Positions 50,129 to 58,768 of a DNA stretch of 64,000 bases are shown here, one piece after another. The position numbers were made by a program, and so were the translations under genes. This DNA comes from Candidatus Saccharimonadota bacterium (GTDB lineage Bacteria > Patescibacteriota > Saccharimonadia > Saccharimonadales > Saccharimonadaceae): the NCBI GenBank assembly GCA_017404935.1, contig JAFRBI010000002.1, forward strand, positions 26,714-90,713, given 5' to 3'. A model generated the notes under the pieces. The model had not been told where the DNA came from. It saw only the letters and a program-made list of their open reading frames with translations, and searched no databases. Position 1 is the first letter of the stretch. Each line of letters begins with the position of its first letter.

Positions 50129-50314
50129 ATGGTTATGGTTAATAAACGCGAGCCAAAGAAAACAAGTGAGCTTGAGTTTTGTGAAAAAGTTAAAGCTGAA
50201 AATAAAAACGAAGACAGTGTTATACAGGAACAATACGTTAGATTAATGCCAGCTTTTTATCCAAATATGGCTATCGGCGACACACTTATGACTATTCACT
50301 TCAGTGTTGAATAA
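50129..50314 (+). CDS. Small partner protein of the protease
   Basis: A 61-residue soluble protein, charged in the first half (NKREPKKTSELEFCEKVKAENKNEDS) and with a beta-like end (PAFYPNMAIGDTLMTIHFSVE). It starts two bases after the protease stop. A TATAAT lies just before the ATG (50124-50129 region), so it could also be made alone. It may be a regulator or substrate adaptor, but this is only from position. Confidence 0.5.
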   Translation: MVMVNKREPKKTSELEFCEKVKAENKNEDSVIQEQYVRLMPAFYPNMAIGDTLMTIHFSVE

Positions 50315-50669
50315 AACTTATCGAAAAGTGCGTATTATATAGCTAACTATTTCGTCATTGACATTGTTATTCTTTTATTTTCTCCATTGCCATTGTTTTA
50401 GACCTCTACGGTTCCAATAAGGCTATACATCCTTAAAAGTTCGAATCCCTTTGCCTGTATATGTGTGCCTCAGAATATGCATGGCAGCACTAAAGGATAG
50501 TCCTTTTTAGGTATCACACGTAGTTTTGCTGTGTATTCAGGGTGCTCCAGACATCAGTCCACCACCATGCAAAGTCGAGCAAGTATCTCTGGTCGCCCCT
50601 CACCATTTTTTGTTGCTTTTAAGATTCATTTCAGAAAAAGCTATATAATATATAGTATAAACATTTAAT
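50315..50669. other. Gene-free stretch, probable island edge
   Basis: No gene seen. It holds a tRNA-T-arm-like GTTCGAATCCCT (50439-50450), TTGACA near 50379 without a clear -10 partner, and a C-rich patch (50551-50610) with CCAGA/TCTGG pairing. It ends with the TATAAT box before the next gene. It may contain the decayed right end of the island. Confidence 0.4.
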
Positions 50670-50681
50670 ATGGAGAAGATT

Positions 50682-50942
50682 ATGGAAAATGAAAATATGA
50701 ACAATAAAAAAGATGTAGCAAAGGAAAAAATCATTCTTTTTGTGATTGGCGTGTTTCTTGGTGCAGTGATTTCAACTGCGGCATTCTTTGTTTATACAAA
50801 GACTTTGGGAACTAGCAATAGTAGCTCGACATCTGGGCAGATGCAAGGTGGTGGTACTCCACCAGAAATGCCGAGCGGCGATAATTCTGGGAATGGCCAA
50901 GGTGGCACTCCACCAGAAAAACCAAGCGAGGAGAATAGTTAA
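50682..50942 (+). CDS. Small membrane-anchored Gly/Pro-rich surface protein
   Basis: An 86-residue protein with one membrane helix (about 18-40) and an outward, low-complexity tail: Ser/Thr-rich, then two copies of GGTPPE(M/K)PS. I choose the ATG at 50682 because GGAGAAG lies six bases upstream; an ATG at 50670 in the same frame is possible. Its stop overlaps the start of the beta-helix protein, which has the same layout, so the two likely work as a pair at the cell surface. Confidence 0.65.
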   Translation: MENENMNNKKDVAKEKIILFVIGVFLGAVISTAAFFVYTKTLGTSNSSSTSGQMQGGGTPPEMPSGDNSGNGQGGTPPEKPSEENS

Positions 50943-52261
50943 TGAATAATAAAAAATATTTAGCTTATACAGGCATAATTGTTGCGCTTGTGCTGACGCT
51001 TGGTGTGTTGTGGTTTTTGATTGTAGATACTGTGAATAATCCGGTGAATGGTGGGGCAGAAATGAACGGCGGGGGCTCATCATCGGCGTCGTATTCTGCC
51101 ATAAAAGAAATTACAGCAAGTGAAGAAATTGATGGTGGGGAATTTGTATCAACTAATGCTGACGAAAATGCGATTTCGGTTTCTGGTAATATCACGGTAA
51201 CTTTGTCTAATATCATGGTTTCTAAAACTGGTGATTCCGATGGTGGTGATAATACAAGTTTTTATGGCACAAATTCGGCGATTATTGCTAAAGGCGGGGC
51301 TACACTTATAATCAAAAACGCAAATATTACAACTAACGCAACTGGCGCAAACGGTGTGTTTTCTTATGGTGGCTCGGCGACTACAAATAATTCATCGTCG
51401 GATGGTACGACTGTAAATATTTCTGATTCTACTATCACTACGACTAAAGATAATTCTGGTGGCATTATGACAACTGGTGGCGGAATTATGAATGCCGAAA
51501 ATCTAACGATTACGACCGCTGGAATTTCTAGTGCAGCAATTCGTTCGGATCGTGGTGGTGGAACGGTAACGGTAAATAAGGGCACTTATAAAACTACTGG
51601 CAAAGGTTCACCAGCGATTTATTCCACGGCCGATATTACGGTAAAAAATGCAACGTTAATTGCGACAGCTTCTGAAGGCGCAATTATTGAAGGGAAAAAT
51701 AGTATCACGCTCGAAAATGTTTCTTTGACCGATACTAATAGTGAACTAAACGGTCAATCTACTACCTATAAAAACATTTTCCTTTATCAATCAATGAGTG
51801 GTGATGCAGCTTCGGGCGAGGCGATATTTACGGCTAAAAATTCTACGATTACTACAAATAAGGGCGATAGTTTTTACGTAACTAATACTACGGCTGTGAT
51901 CAATCTTGAAAATAACACAATTGTAAATAACGATGCGAGCGGGAATTTCCTTCGAATTCAAAAAGATTCGTGGGGGAATTCTGGCAGCAATGGCGGTATA
52001 GTCACATTGAACTTAACAAATCAAAGTGCTTCTGGAAAGATTGTAGTAGATGAGATTTCTAGCCTCGTAATAAATCTTAAAAATGGGTCTTCATTTGTAG
52101 GCGTAATAAATAGTGAAAATGCAGGCGAAGTAACTTTGAATTTAGATGCGTCTAGCACGATTACTTTGACTGGTGATACATATGTAAAATCACTCACGAA
52201 TGCGGATTCCACAAATAGTAATATTAATTTGAATGGGTACAAATTGTACGTTGGAGAATAG
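50942..52261 (+). CDS. Membrane-anchored beta-helix surface protein
   Basis: A 439-residue protein: a membrane anchor (about 6-29), a Gly/Asn/Ser linker, and about 380 residues of Thr/Ser/Asn/Gly-rich repeats typical of right-handed beta helices (AIIAKGGATLIIKNANITTNATGANGVF; GTTVNISDSTITTTKDNSGGI; GTVTVNKGTYKTTGKGSPAI). No enzymatic motif is visible. Such proteins act as adhesins or carbohydrate-binding stalks. It is translationally coupled to the small anchored gene in front and two bases from the next gene. Confidence 0.75.
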   Translation: MNNKKYLAYTGIIVALVLTLGVLWFLIVDTVNNPVNGGAEMNGGGSSSASYSAIKEITASEEIDGGEFVSTNADENAISVSGNITVTLSNIMVSKTGDSDGGDNTSFYGTNSAIIAKGGATLIIKNANITTNATGANGVFSYGGSATTNNSSSDGTTVNISDSTITTTKDNSGGIMTTGGGIMNAENLTITTAGISSAAIRSDRGGGTVTVNKGTYKTTGKGSPAIYSTADITVKNATLIATASEGAIIEGKNSITLENVSLTDTNSELNGQSTTYKNIFLYQSMSGDAASGEAIFTAKNSTITTNKGDSFYVTNTTAVINLENNTIVNNDASGNFLRIQKDSWGNSGSNGGIVTLNLTNQSASGKIVVDEISSLVINLKNGSSFVGVINSENAGEVTLNLDASSTITLTGDTYVKSLTNADSTNSNINLNGYKLYVGE

Positions 52262-52263
52262 GT

Positions 52264-52719
52264 ATGGATAAATATATTGAATCGAGTATTAAAGCAAGAA
52301 AAGATGCGATCTTTAATACATATAGTGTGACGGATGAGGGGATTTTAAAAAAGATTGATGATACGTTTGGTGAGATTGAAAAGTTAGGTGCTGAATGTAA
52401 GGACGTTTCTGATTTTGAAGCGAAGTTCGCAACGAGCCCATTAAATCAAAAATATATGGATATTTTTATGGAGTTAGCGCAGGCTCAAGCGACGGCGAAT
52501 GTTGCAGGGAGTTTTGCTAAACAAGCGGCCGTGGGTGCAGCGACTAATGCAGTACGTGGTGCAGTGACTAATGCTACTCATGGTGCCGTACCAACGAGTC
52601 GGGCAGCGGCTCATCAAAAAGTGATGGACGTGGCGCGAGATATTCCAGGTGTGGGGGAAGCTATGTCCATTAAACAGCACGTAGACTTTTTTGGAAGATT
52701 TAAGAAGAAAAAAGATTAG
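52264..52719 (+). CDS. Orphan protein with Ala-rich middle
   Basis: A 151-residue protein. The first 75 residues form charged helices (IESSIKARKDAIFNTYSVTDEGILKKIDDTFGEIEKL). A weakly hydrophobic Ala/Thr/Val stretch follows (about 75-110, AQATANVAGSFAKQAAVGAATNAVRGAVTNA), then a basic end (FGRFKKKKD). The middle could insert in a membrane or form an amphipathic helix. It starts three bases after the beta-helix gene, so it is in the same unit. No family recognised. Confidence 0.6.
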   Translation: MDKYIESSIKARKDAIFNTYSVTDEGILKKIDDTFGEIEKLGAECKDVSDFEAKFATSPLNQKYMDIFMELAQAQATANVAGSFAKQAAVGAATNAVRGAVTNATHGAVPTSRAAAHQKVMDVARDIPGVGEAMSIKQHVDFFGRFKKKKD

Positions 52720-53183
52720 TAGATAGTTTTTTCTAGGTGGCTGTATTCATCAAAAAGTTCTAGGCATAGGTTGCGGTCGTGTTCTTCTAAAAAGTTTGGT
52801 GGTAGGTGACTGCGATCGCCCATGAGTTTTTCAAATTTTACGTCGCGGAAACCGATTTTCTCGTTGTCTTGTAAATTGCAGCCGTAGTAGACTTTTTTGA
52901 TATTAGCCCAAAGAATGGCGGCAAGGCACATAGGGCAAGGTTCGCTAGTGGTGTAAATTTCGCAACCTGTGAGGTCGTGAGTTTGTAAGTTATTTTCGGC
53001 TTTTCTGATGGCGTCGATCTCGCCATGGCAGGTAGAATCGTGATTTTTTAAAACACAGTTGTGGCCAGTGGCGATGATTTGATTATCTTTTACTATACAA
53101 GCGCCAAATGGTCCGCCGTCTTGGTTTTTGATTCCGGCTTTGGCTTCTTTGATGGCTGCTTGCATGAATTCTGGTTGGTACAT
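52716..53183 (-). CDS. Guanine deaminase-like nucleoside/base deaminase
   Basis: A 155-residue zinc deaminase of the CDA superfamily. The zinc motifs are CHGEIDAIRKA (with catalytic Glu; a His in the second residue) and TSEPCPMCLAAILWA. The start resembles bacterial guanine deaminase (EAKAGIKNQDGGPFGACIVKDNQIIATGHN), and the end DEYSHLEKTIY replaces the usual tail. It would convert guanine to xanthine for purine salvage. TATAAT on the minus strand (53195-53190) is six bases from the ATG. It overlaps the convergent orphan gene by four bases. Confidence 0.85.
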   Translation of the reverse strand: MYQPEFMQAAIKEAKAGIKNQDGGPFGACIVKDNQIIATGHNCVLKNHDSTCHGEIDAIRKAENNLQTHDLTGCEIYTTSEPCPMCLAAILWANIKKVYYGCNLQDNEKIGFRDVKFEKLMGDRSHLPPNFLEEHDRNLCLELFDEYSHLEKTIY

Positions 53184-53241
53184 GGTTTTATTATAACATG
53201 GGGTAAGGCTTAGATGTGTTATAATTAGAAAAAGGAGCTTT

Positions 53242-55707
53242 ATGCCTGTAGCATCTGAAAATATAAGAGAATTTGTGCAGTCTGTGATGGGTGAAGTTTT
53301 GACCGGGAAGGCTACAGAACATTCTTATCGTCCTGCTTTCAAAAGATTATTTTCGAATGTCGATAAAGTTAAATCCGTAAATGAGCCAAAACAAAGTGAG
53401 TATGGCGCTCCGGATTTTGTGTTTTTGGGTGATAAAAATAAGGATCTTATTCTTGGCTATGCCGAGATGAAAGACATCGACAAAAATCTTGATGAGATTG
53501 AAAAAACAAATCAGATGGAAAGATATCGTGGATATAAAAATATATTTCTTACTAACAATTTAGATTTTAGATTTTTTAGAAATGGGGTGAAATATTTCGA
53601 AATTAGAATTGGTAAATATGATAAAAAAACTAATTCTGTAACTGAACTCTACGAAAGTAATTATCAGAGATTAGCCAATGAACTTATGGCATTTTTTGAG
53701 CAGACGCCTGAAAGCATCACAAACGGCAAACGGCTTGCAGAAATAATGGGAGGCAAAGCGCGTCGTATTCGTGATAATATTAAGGTTATTTTTGAAGGAG
53801 GTAGAGATTCTGAGATTAATAAAATTTATGACATGATGAAACGACTTCTTGTTACTGACCTTACTGAAGATAAATTTGCGGATATGTACGCGCAGACATT
53901 AGTATATGGATTGTTCGCGGCAAGGTACAATGATGATACACCAAACAATTTCACGCGTGCTGAGGCTCGTGATTTAATTCCAGTGACAAACCCATTTCTG
54001 CGTGAATTTTTTGACCATATTGCTGGTGCGAATTTCAACAAATCGTTGGGGTATATAGTGGATGAACTTTGTGATATTTTCGCAGTGTCTGATATTAAAA
54101 CTATCGTGCATAGACATTTGAAATTAGATAATGATGGTGATGAAACAAAGGATCCAATAATCCATTTTTATGAAGATTTTTTGGCGAACTATGATGCGGA
54201 ACTTCGTAAAAAAATGGGGGCTTATTATACGCCTACTCCAGTTGTTCGTTATATTGTGAGGATGGTGGACAAGGTTTTGAGGGAAGATTTTGGTTTTGTG
54301 GATGGAATTGCCAGTAATGAAAAAATTAAATATGAACATAAAGTTGACCAATATTGGGAAGGGAAAGGGACTGGTAAGGCTCGTTATAAACGCACAGACA
54401 TGATTCCGGCGGTACAAATTCTAGATCCTGCCGTAGGAACAGCAACTTTCTTAAATGAAACGATAAAATATATTTACAATCAAAAATTTGTGGAGCAAAA
54501 AGGTCTTTGGAATTCGTATGTAAATGATAATATTTTGCCAAGATTGAATGGGTTTGAGTTGATGATGACGCCATATACAATTGCGCATCTGAAGCTTGGA
54601 ATGACTTTGCAAGAGCTTGGTGCTAAGAATTTAGAATCTCGATTGCGTGTCTTCTTGACCAATACTCTAACTGAGGGAGTGGAAAATGATTTGCCGATAT
54701 TTGCGATGTTGGGATTAACCAAAGCTGTGGCTGAAGAGTCTGATTTTGCTGCGGAAGTTAAGAACGAACTTCCGGTGATGGTGGTGATGGGGAATCCGCC
54801 GTATAGTGGTGAAAGCTCTAACAAAACTAAGTTTGCGAATAGTCTAATTGATAAATATAAATTTGAGCCTGGCGGAAAAGTAAAGTTGAATGAAAGAAAT
54901 CCTAAATGGCTTAATGATGATTATGTGAAGTTTATGGCTTTCGCGGAAAATATGGTAGAAAAGAATGGCAAAGGCATTGTTGCGATGATTACGAATAATG
55001 GTTATCTAGATAATCCAACTTTTCGCGGGATGCGTTGGCATTTAATGAAGACTTTTGATAAAATCTATATTCTAGATTTGCATGGTAATGCTAAGAAGAA
55101 AGAAGTTTCTCCGGATGGTTCTCCTGATCAGAATGTGTTTGATATTATGCAGGGGGTGGGAATTATTATTGCTATTAAAACTTCTGATAGTGAGAAATTA
55201 GCCAAGGTGTATCATTCGGAAATTTATGGTTCTAGGAAACATAAATTTGATGTGCTTGACAACGATAGTTCGAAATATAAGCCTGTGCAGTTTGACGAAA
55301 AGATGTGCTATTTTGTTCCGAAGAATACCGAAGGTAAGGAAGAGTACAATAAGGGCATTGCGTTAAATGAACTTATGCCGATAAATTCAGTTGGTATTGT
55401 GACTGGAGGAGATAATATTCTGATAAACGAAGATGAAGCTACACTTTTGGAAAATGTCAGAGATGCTAAATTGAGTGGTAGGGGCAAGATCCCGGAACGC
55501 TTAAGAAAAGCGGAAATTAATGAAGATAAAATTTGCAATTTGTCTTATCGTCCGTTTGATATGAGGAAAGTGTACTATGATAAAAATGTAGTTGAAAGAT
55601 CGAGGTATGATGTTATGAGAAATATGCTTTCTGGCAAAGGTTTTGATAGCCAAGATAACTCTCTCTCTCGAGCGGGCGCCGTGGAGGAACTACGCGATGA
55701 TTTTTAA
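53242..55707 (+). CDS. Restriction-modification enzyme, type ISP/IIG-like, N-terminal part
   Basis: 821 residues. It begins with a PD-(D/E)xK-like nuclease domain (about 40-120: APDFVF ... LGYAEMKDIDK). The methylase domain has GAYYTPTPVVRYIV, ILDPAVGTATFLNETI (SAM motif I), and VVMGNPPYSG (motif IV, NPPY) for N6-adenine methylation. It continues to LSYRPFDMRKVYYDKNVVERSRYDVMRNML, where the target-recognition part should begin. The frame then stops after 16 more residues. The rest is found one frame over (next entries). AAAGGAGC precedes the ATG. Confidence 0.88.
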   Translation: MPVASENIREFVQSVMGEVLTGKATEHSYRPAFKRLFSNVDKVKSVNEPKQSEYGAPDFVFLGDKNKDLILGYAEMKDIDKNLDEIEKTNQMERYRGYKNIFLTNNLDFRFFRNGVKYFEIRIGKYDKKTNSVTELYESNYQRLANELMAFFEQTPESITNGKRLAEIMGGKARRIRDNIKVIFEGGRDSEINKIYDMMKRLLVTDLTEDKFADMYAQTLVYGLFAARYNDDTPNNFTRAEARDLIPVTNPFLREFFDHIAGANFNKSLGYIVDELCDIFAVSDIKTIVHRHLKLDNDGDETKDPIIHFYEDFLANYDAELRKKMGAYYTPTPVVRYIVRMVDKVLREDFGFVDGIASNEKIKYEHKVDQYWEGKGTGKARYKRTDMIPAVQILDPAVGTATFLNETIKYIYNQKFVEQKGLWNSYVNDNILPRLNGFELMMTPYTIAHLKLGMTLQELGAKNLESRLRVFLTNTLTEGVENDLPIFAMLGLTKAVAEESDFAAEVKNELPVMVVMGNPPYSGESSNKTKFANSLIDKYKFEPGGKVKLNERNPKWLNDDYVKFMAFAENMVEKNGKGIVAMITNNGYLDNPTFRGMRWHLMKTFDKIYILDLHGNAKKKEVSPDGSPDQNVFDIMQGVGIIIAIKTSDSEKLAKVYHSEIYGSRKHKFDVLDNDSSKYKPVQFDEKMCYFVPKNTEGKEEYNKGIALNELMPINSVGIVTGGDNILINEDEATLLENVRDAKLSGRGKIPERLRKAEINEDKICNLSYRPFDMRKVYYDKNVVERSRYDVMRNMLSGKGFDSQDNSLSRAGAVEELRDDF

Positions 55708-56515
55708 GAGAGGTCTTAACCAGGAAGGAGCTGCGCCAATATTTATCGTTGATTGTATTTCTGAATCTCGCGCTTGGTCTAGGCCCGGTATGCAGGGAAT
55801 AGAATCGGTAGCTCCGCTTTATATTAATCATAGTATAGCGGCTTGTCGCCAACAAAAAACGAACGATGGGTTTCATCATGTACTGGCGAGCGATGATATT
55901 ATTGAGTCAAGCTACGTTTCTAATAAGACTGGAGAAATCACGAGTCAATTTCCTTTGTTCATTTTGCACGATGGCTATGGCAGAAGAGCTAATTTTGATG
56001 AACGAAAATTGCAAGAGTTATTTTCAGATGTTGAGCAACCGGACGAAAAATCTCACAAAGTTTATCCGGAGGATATTATGGATTACATCTATGCGTCGCT
56101 CCATTCACCAAGTTATCGTGAAAAGTATGAAGAGTTTTTAAAAACTGATTTTCCGCGTGTGCCACGACCGAAAAATTGGAAAGAATTTTGGCGTTTGGTG
56201 GAGCTGGGAAATAAATTACGTGAGCTCCATTTAATGCACGAAGTACCAAAATCAAAAGTTGTTTTTCCGATTGATGGAGACAATATTGTAGAAAAAATTA
56301 GTTATGATGGTGGGAAAGTATATATTAACAAAACCCAGTATTTTGATAACGTCTCTGAATTGGCTTGGAATTTCTTTATCGGTGGTTATCAACCAGCTCA
56401 GAAATGGTTAAAAGATAGAAAAGGCAGAGAATTGAATACTGATGATATCTTGCATTACGAAAAGATAATTGCGATTTTGGAAGAGACAGATAGAATAATG
56501 GAGCAAATTGGGTAA
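55643..56515 (+). pseudogene. C-terminal part of the restriction-modification enzyme, out of frame
   Basis: This open frame is shifted +1 from the 821-residue part. From about 55690 it reads NYAMIFKRGLNQEGAAPIFIVDCISE, then GMQGIESVAPLYI, SSYVSNKTGEITSQFPLFI, and DYIYASLHSPSYREKYEEFLKTDFPRVP, which is the typical C-terminal target-recognition and helical end of type ISP/IIG enzymes. No ribosome site precedes a plausible start. One extra CT unit in the repeat at 55659-55668 would join both parts into one protein of about 1090 residues. Confidence 0.75.
55659..55668 (+). repeat. Short CT repeat at the frameshift
   Basis: Five CT units. Gain of one unit (two bases) would put the downstream frame in phase with the upstream gene. 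This is the usual arrangement for slipped-strand phase variation, though the repeat is short. Confidence 0.55.
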
Positions 56516-56605
56516 GGATATTTGTCAAGATTTTTGGCATGAAATGTTTGATTTTTTGACATTTGTGGAGTATAATAGAGAGTAGATAAATGAAAGGTAG
56601 TTGAT

Positions 56606-57325
56606 ATGCGTGGGCAAAATATAAGTAATATAGAAAAATTGCGTCTGGCGAAGGGTTTGACGCAGGAACAGGTGGCGAAGTCGATTGGCGTGAGCCGGCC
56701 GACGTATATTAATATTGAGAACGGAATTAAAGAATTAACAGTGAGCCAGGCGGAAATGCTTGCGGCAGTTTTACGCGTGAATGTGGAAGATTTACTTGAC
56801 ACTACAGATGGAGTGGTGGCTTTTTCGGATTCTAAAAATTCATTCGAAAAATTTAAACAAATTGTTCTTAACGCACTAAAATATGGCGCGGATGATGATG
56901 GTAAAATCACAAAAACTAAATTAGCAAAACTAGTGTATTTAGCTGATTTTATTTGGTTTTATGAAAATTCTAAGCCACTTACTGGTGTGAAATATCGTAA
57001 GATGGCACAAGGCCCAGTACCGTATGAATATTTTCGGGCTCTTGACGAGATGGAAGAAGAGGGCATAATTATTAGAGAGCAAAAAGGAAAAGCGATCATG
57101 TTCTCGCTTGCAGAAAAACAAGCTCCAACTGGTAAATTGACAAAAGATGAAGTAAAAATAGTAGAAAAAGTTGGTAAGGCTTGGAAGGGTAAGCCAACTA
57201 CTGATATAGTGAATTTTACGCATGAGCAATTACCGTGGCAGATTTGTATGGATGAAGAAGTAATTCCGTATGGTTTGATTTTCCAGGAAGAGCCGGAGAA
57301 AATTTATGGACCAGTGCAAATATAA
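56606..57325 (+). CDS. XRE-HTH/Panacea-domain antitoxin
   Basis: A 239-residue protein. An XRE-type HTH (about 8-62: NIEKLRLAKGLTQEQVAKSIGVSRPTYINIENG) would bind its own promoter. The C-terminal Panacea/DUF4065 (SocA-like) domain (about 90-215) shows KITKTKLAKLVYLADFIWFYENSKPLTGVKYRKMAQGPVPYEYFRAL. Panacea is a known antitoxin domain that neutralises many unrelated toxins. The gene overlaps the following 133-residue gene by 20 bases. AAAGGTAG precedes the ATG, and TATAAT is near 56572. Confidence 0.88.
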   Translation: MRGQNISNIEKLRLAKGLTQEQVAKSIGVSRPTYINIENGIKELTVSQAEMLAAVLRVNVEDLLDTTDGVVAFSDSKNSFEKFKQIVLNALKYGADDDGKITKTKLAKLVYLADFIWFYENSKPLTGVKYRKMAQGPVPYEYFRALDEMEEEGIIIREQKGKAIMFSLAEKQAPTGKLTKDEVKIVEKVGKAWKGKPTTDIVNFTHEQLPWQICMDEEVIPYGLIFQEEPEKIYGPVQI

Positions 57326-57707
57326 TGCAGTGGTTGAGAAATTTGCGGAAAGCCATTTTATTAAAAGTTTTTTGAAAAAATATAAATCTAATTGGGGTAA
57401 AACTTTACCTGGTATTATTTTTATGTGTGAGCATATTGAAAATATGCTAAAAACTCAGCGTGCAGATTTGATTTTTACTAATGGTGACTATCGTTTAGTA
57501 AAATTGGATTTTGCGATTTTTGGTACAAAAATGTCGCCTAAAAAATCAGGAAATAGGTGTATCTTAGTAGTGGATGATAAACTGAGATTAGTGAGAATTT
57601 TGTTGGTTTATGCGAAAACTGATTTACCATCAAAAAATGAAACGCAACAATGGAAAAATATAGTTCGGGAAGAATATAAGGATTTAGCTAAAATATTCGG
57701 GCTGTAA
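57306..57707 (+). CDS. RelE-like toxin partner
   Basis: A 133-residue basic protein. Its C-terminal half fits a RelE/ParE-type fold: ADLIFTNGDYRLVKLDFAIFGTKMSPKKSGNRCILVVDDKLRLVRILLVYAKTDLP, where KSGNRCI...LLVYAK resembles the KSGGYRV...LLIYAK pattern of that family. The N-terminus (about 1-55) is an unassigned helical extension. It overlaps the Panacea antitoxin gene by 20 bases, so it is a toxin by context. Target (mRNA on the ribosome or gyrase) cannot be told. Confidence 0.7.
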   Translation: MDQCKYNAVVEKFAESHFIKSFLKKYKSNWGKTLPGIIFMCEHIENMLKTQRADLIFTNGDYRLVKLDFAIFGTKMSPKKSGNRCILVVDDKLRLVRILLVYAKTDLPSKNETQQWKNIVREEYKDLAKIFGL

Positions 57708-57733
57708 TTTTTTATGGGGTATAATGGTGGTAT

Positions 57734-58099
57734 ATGGAAAAGAAAATTCTAGAGTATGAGAAATTTATTGAAAAGGAATCCAAGCGGGATTTAAGCAAGG
57801 ACGAGAGGGAACGGCTCGCGAAAATTCATGCCGAGATGCTAAAGAATTTTCAAAAAGAAAGATCCATTCACTTAAACGTTACATTATTTTTTGCGTTGCT
57901 TGCAATAGTAACAATAGCAATAACAGCATGGGAAGTTTCAGTAAACGGCTGGATGCTAGAAATGATACCATTATATATACTAGCATTAATTTTAGTAATT
58001 CTAACTGGTTTTTATGTGAAACATTATTATTTTTTGGAAAACCACATTCAAGGATTATACAAATACACAATTAGTGTATCTCGTACTCCAAACCCATAG
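57734..58099 (+). CDS. Two-helix membrane protein of unknown function
   Basis: A 121-residue protein: a charged coiled N-terminus (about 1-45, EKFIEKESKRDLSKDERERLAKIHAEMLKNFQKE), two membrane helices (about 48-66 and 75-98) and a short tail. TATAAT (57720-57725) lies eight bases before the ATG, so it is leaderless. Its last 29 bases overlap the convergent CmpB-like gene. It follows the toxin gene but has its own promoter. No family recognised. Confidence 0.6.
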   Translation: MEKKILEYEKFIEKESKRDLSKDERERLAKIHAEMLKNFQKERSIHLNVTLFFALLAIVTIAITAWEVSVNGWMLEMIPLYILALILVILTGFYVKHYYFLENHIQGLYKYTISVSRTPNP

Positions 58100-58697
58100 A
58101 ACGGTATAAATCCATCGCATTAGGTTGGCCGAGATTTTTTAAAGTCAAATTTACAAGTTCGTCCGCGACAAATAAAACAAACAGAGAAATTGCTAAAGTG
58201 AGAAACGCGCGTTTGCTTATTTTGGTGGCGAGTTTGATGCAAAATGGCAAAACAAAATATATCAGTAGCAGCGCGCCGATACCAAAGAACGTAACGCTTA
58301 ATGGACAAACAAAACCATTGATATTACCAAAAGCCCAAAGGCCGTAATCATAATTCCAATATCTAGTACCGTTTCCAATCGTATAAACCAGCCAGCCACC
58401 AATTAATTCTAATAGTCCAGTAGCAAGGACGGAAATCAAAAATACCGCCCAAGGCTTTTTTCTAAATTTATACGTCAAAGGAATAATCAAAAGCGCACCA
58501 AAAGCATAGATATTAATCCAGGGAAGGAAATTGCCGCCTTTTGCCATAATGTGTCCATTTTCAATCCAAGCGACAATAAACTCATAAACCCAGCCAACTA
58601 CGCCGGCAATCACAAAAACCAACATCAAAATGCCGATTTTTTGATAAGTTTCTAAAGTAGGTTTCTTTTTTGAAGTAGATTTTTTCTTGGCAACCAT
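58071..58697 (-). CDS. CmpB-like (ABC_trans_CmpB) membrane protein
   Basis: A 208-residue protein with about five membrane helices after a Lys-rich start. It has GWVYEFIVAWIENGHIMAKGGNFLPWINIYAFGALLII and LLELIGGWLVYTIGNGTRYWNYDYGLWAFGNINGFVCP, the repeated G-W-Y-E and W-DY motifs of the putative ABC-transporter type IV family. No ATPase partner is adjacent. The start at 58697 is six bases from TATAAT on the minus strand (58709-58704); an upstream in-frame ATG at 58721 lies before the promoter and is unlikely. Confidence 0.8.
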   Translation of the reverse strand: MVAKKKSTSKKKPTLETYQKIGILMLVFVIAGVVGWVYEFIVAWIENGHIMAKGGNFLPWINIYAFGALLIIPLTYKFRKKPWAVFLISVLATGLLELIGGWLVYTIGNGTRYWNYDYGLWAFGNINGFVCPLSVTFFGIGALLLIYFVLPFCIKLATKISKRAFLTLAISLFVLFVADELVNLTLKNLGQPNAMDLYRSMGLEYEIH

Positions 58698-58768
58698 AAG
58701 CTTATTATACCACGGCAACATTTTTTAAAATATGATATACTTAAAATATAACTTAAAGGAGCTATATT

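Noticed and set aside
50395..50426. GTTTTAGA followed by AATAAGGCTA resembles a Cas9 tracrRNA/repeat core
   Set aside because: No cas gene, no repeat array and no anti-repeat pairing in the window; the match is short and likely chance.
50400..50470. tRNA or tmRNA 3' end suggested by GTTCGAATCCC
   Set aside because: No acceptor or 5' half can be paired with it within a sensible distance; kept only as a weak att-like trace.
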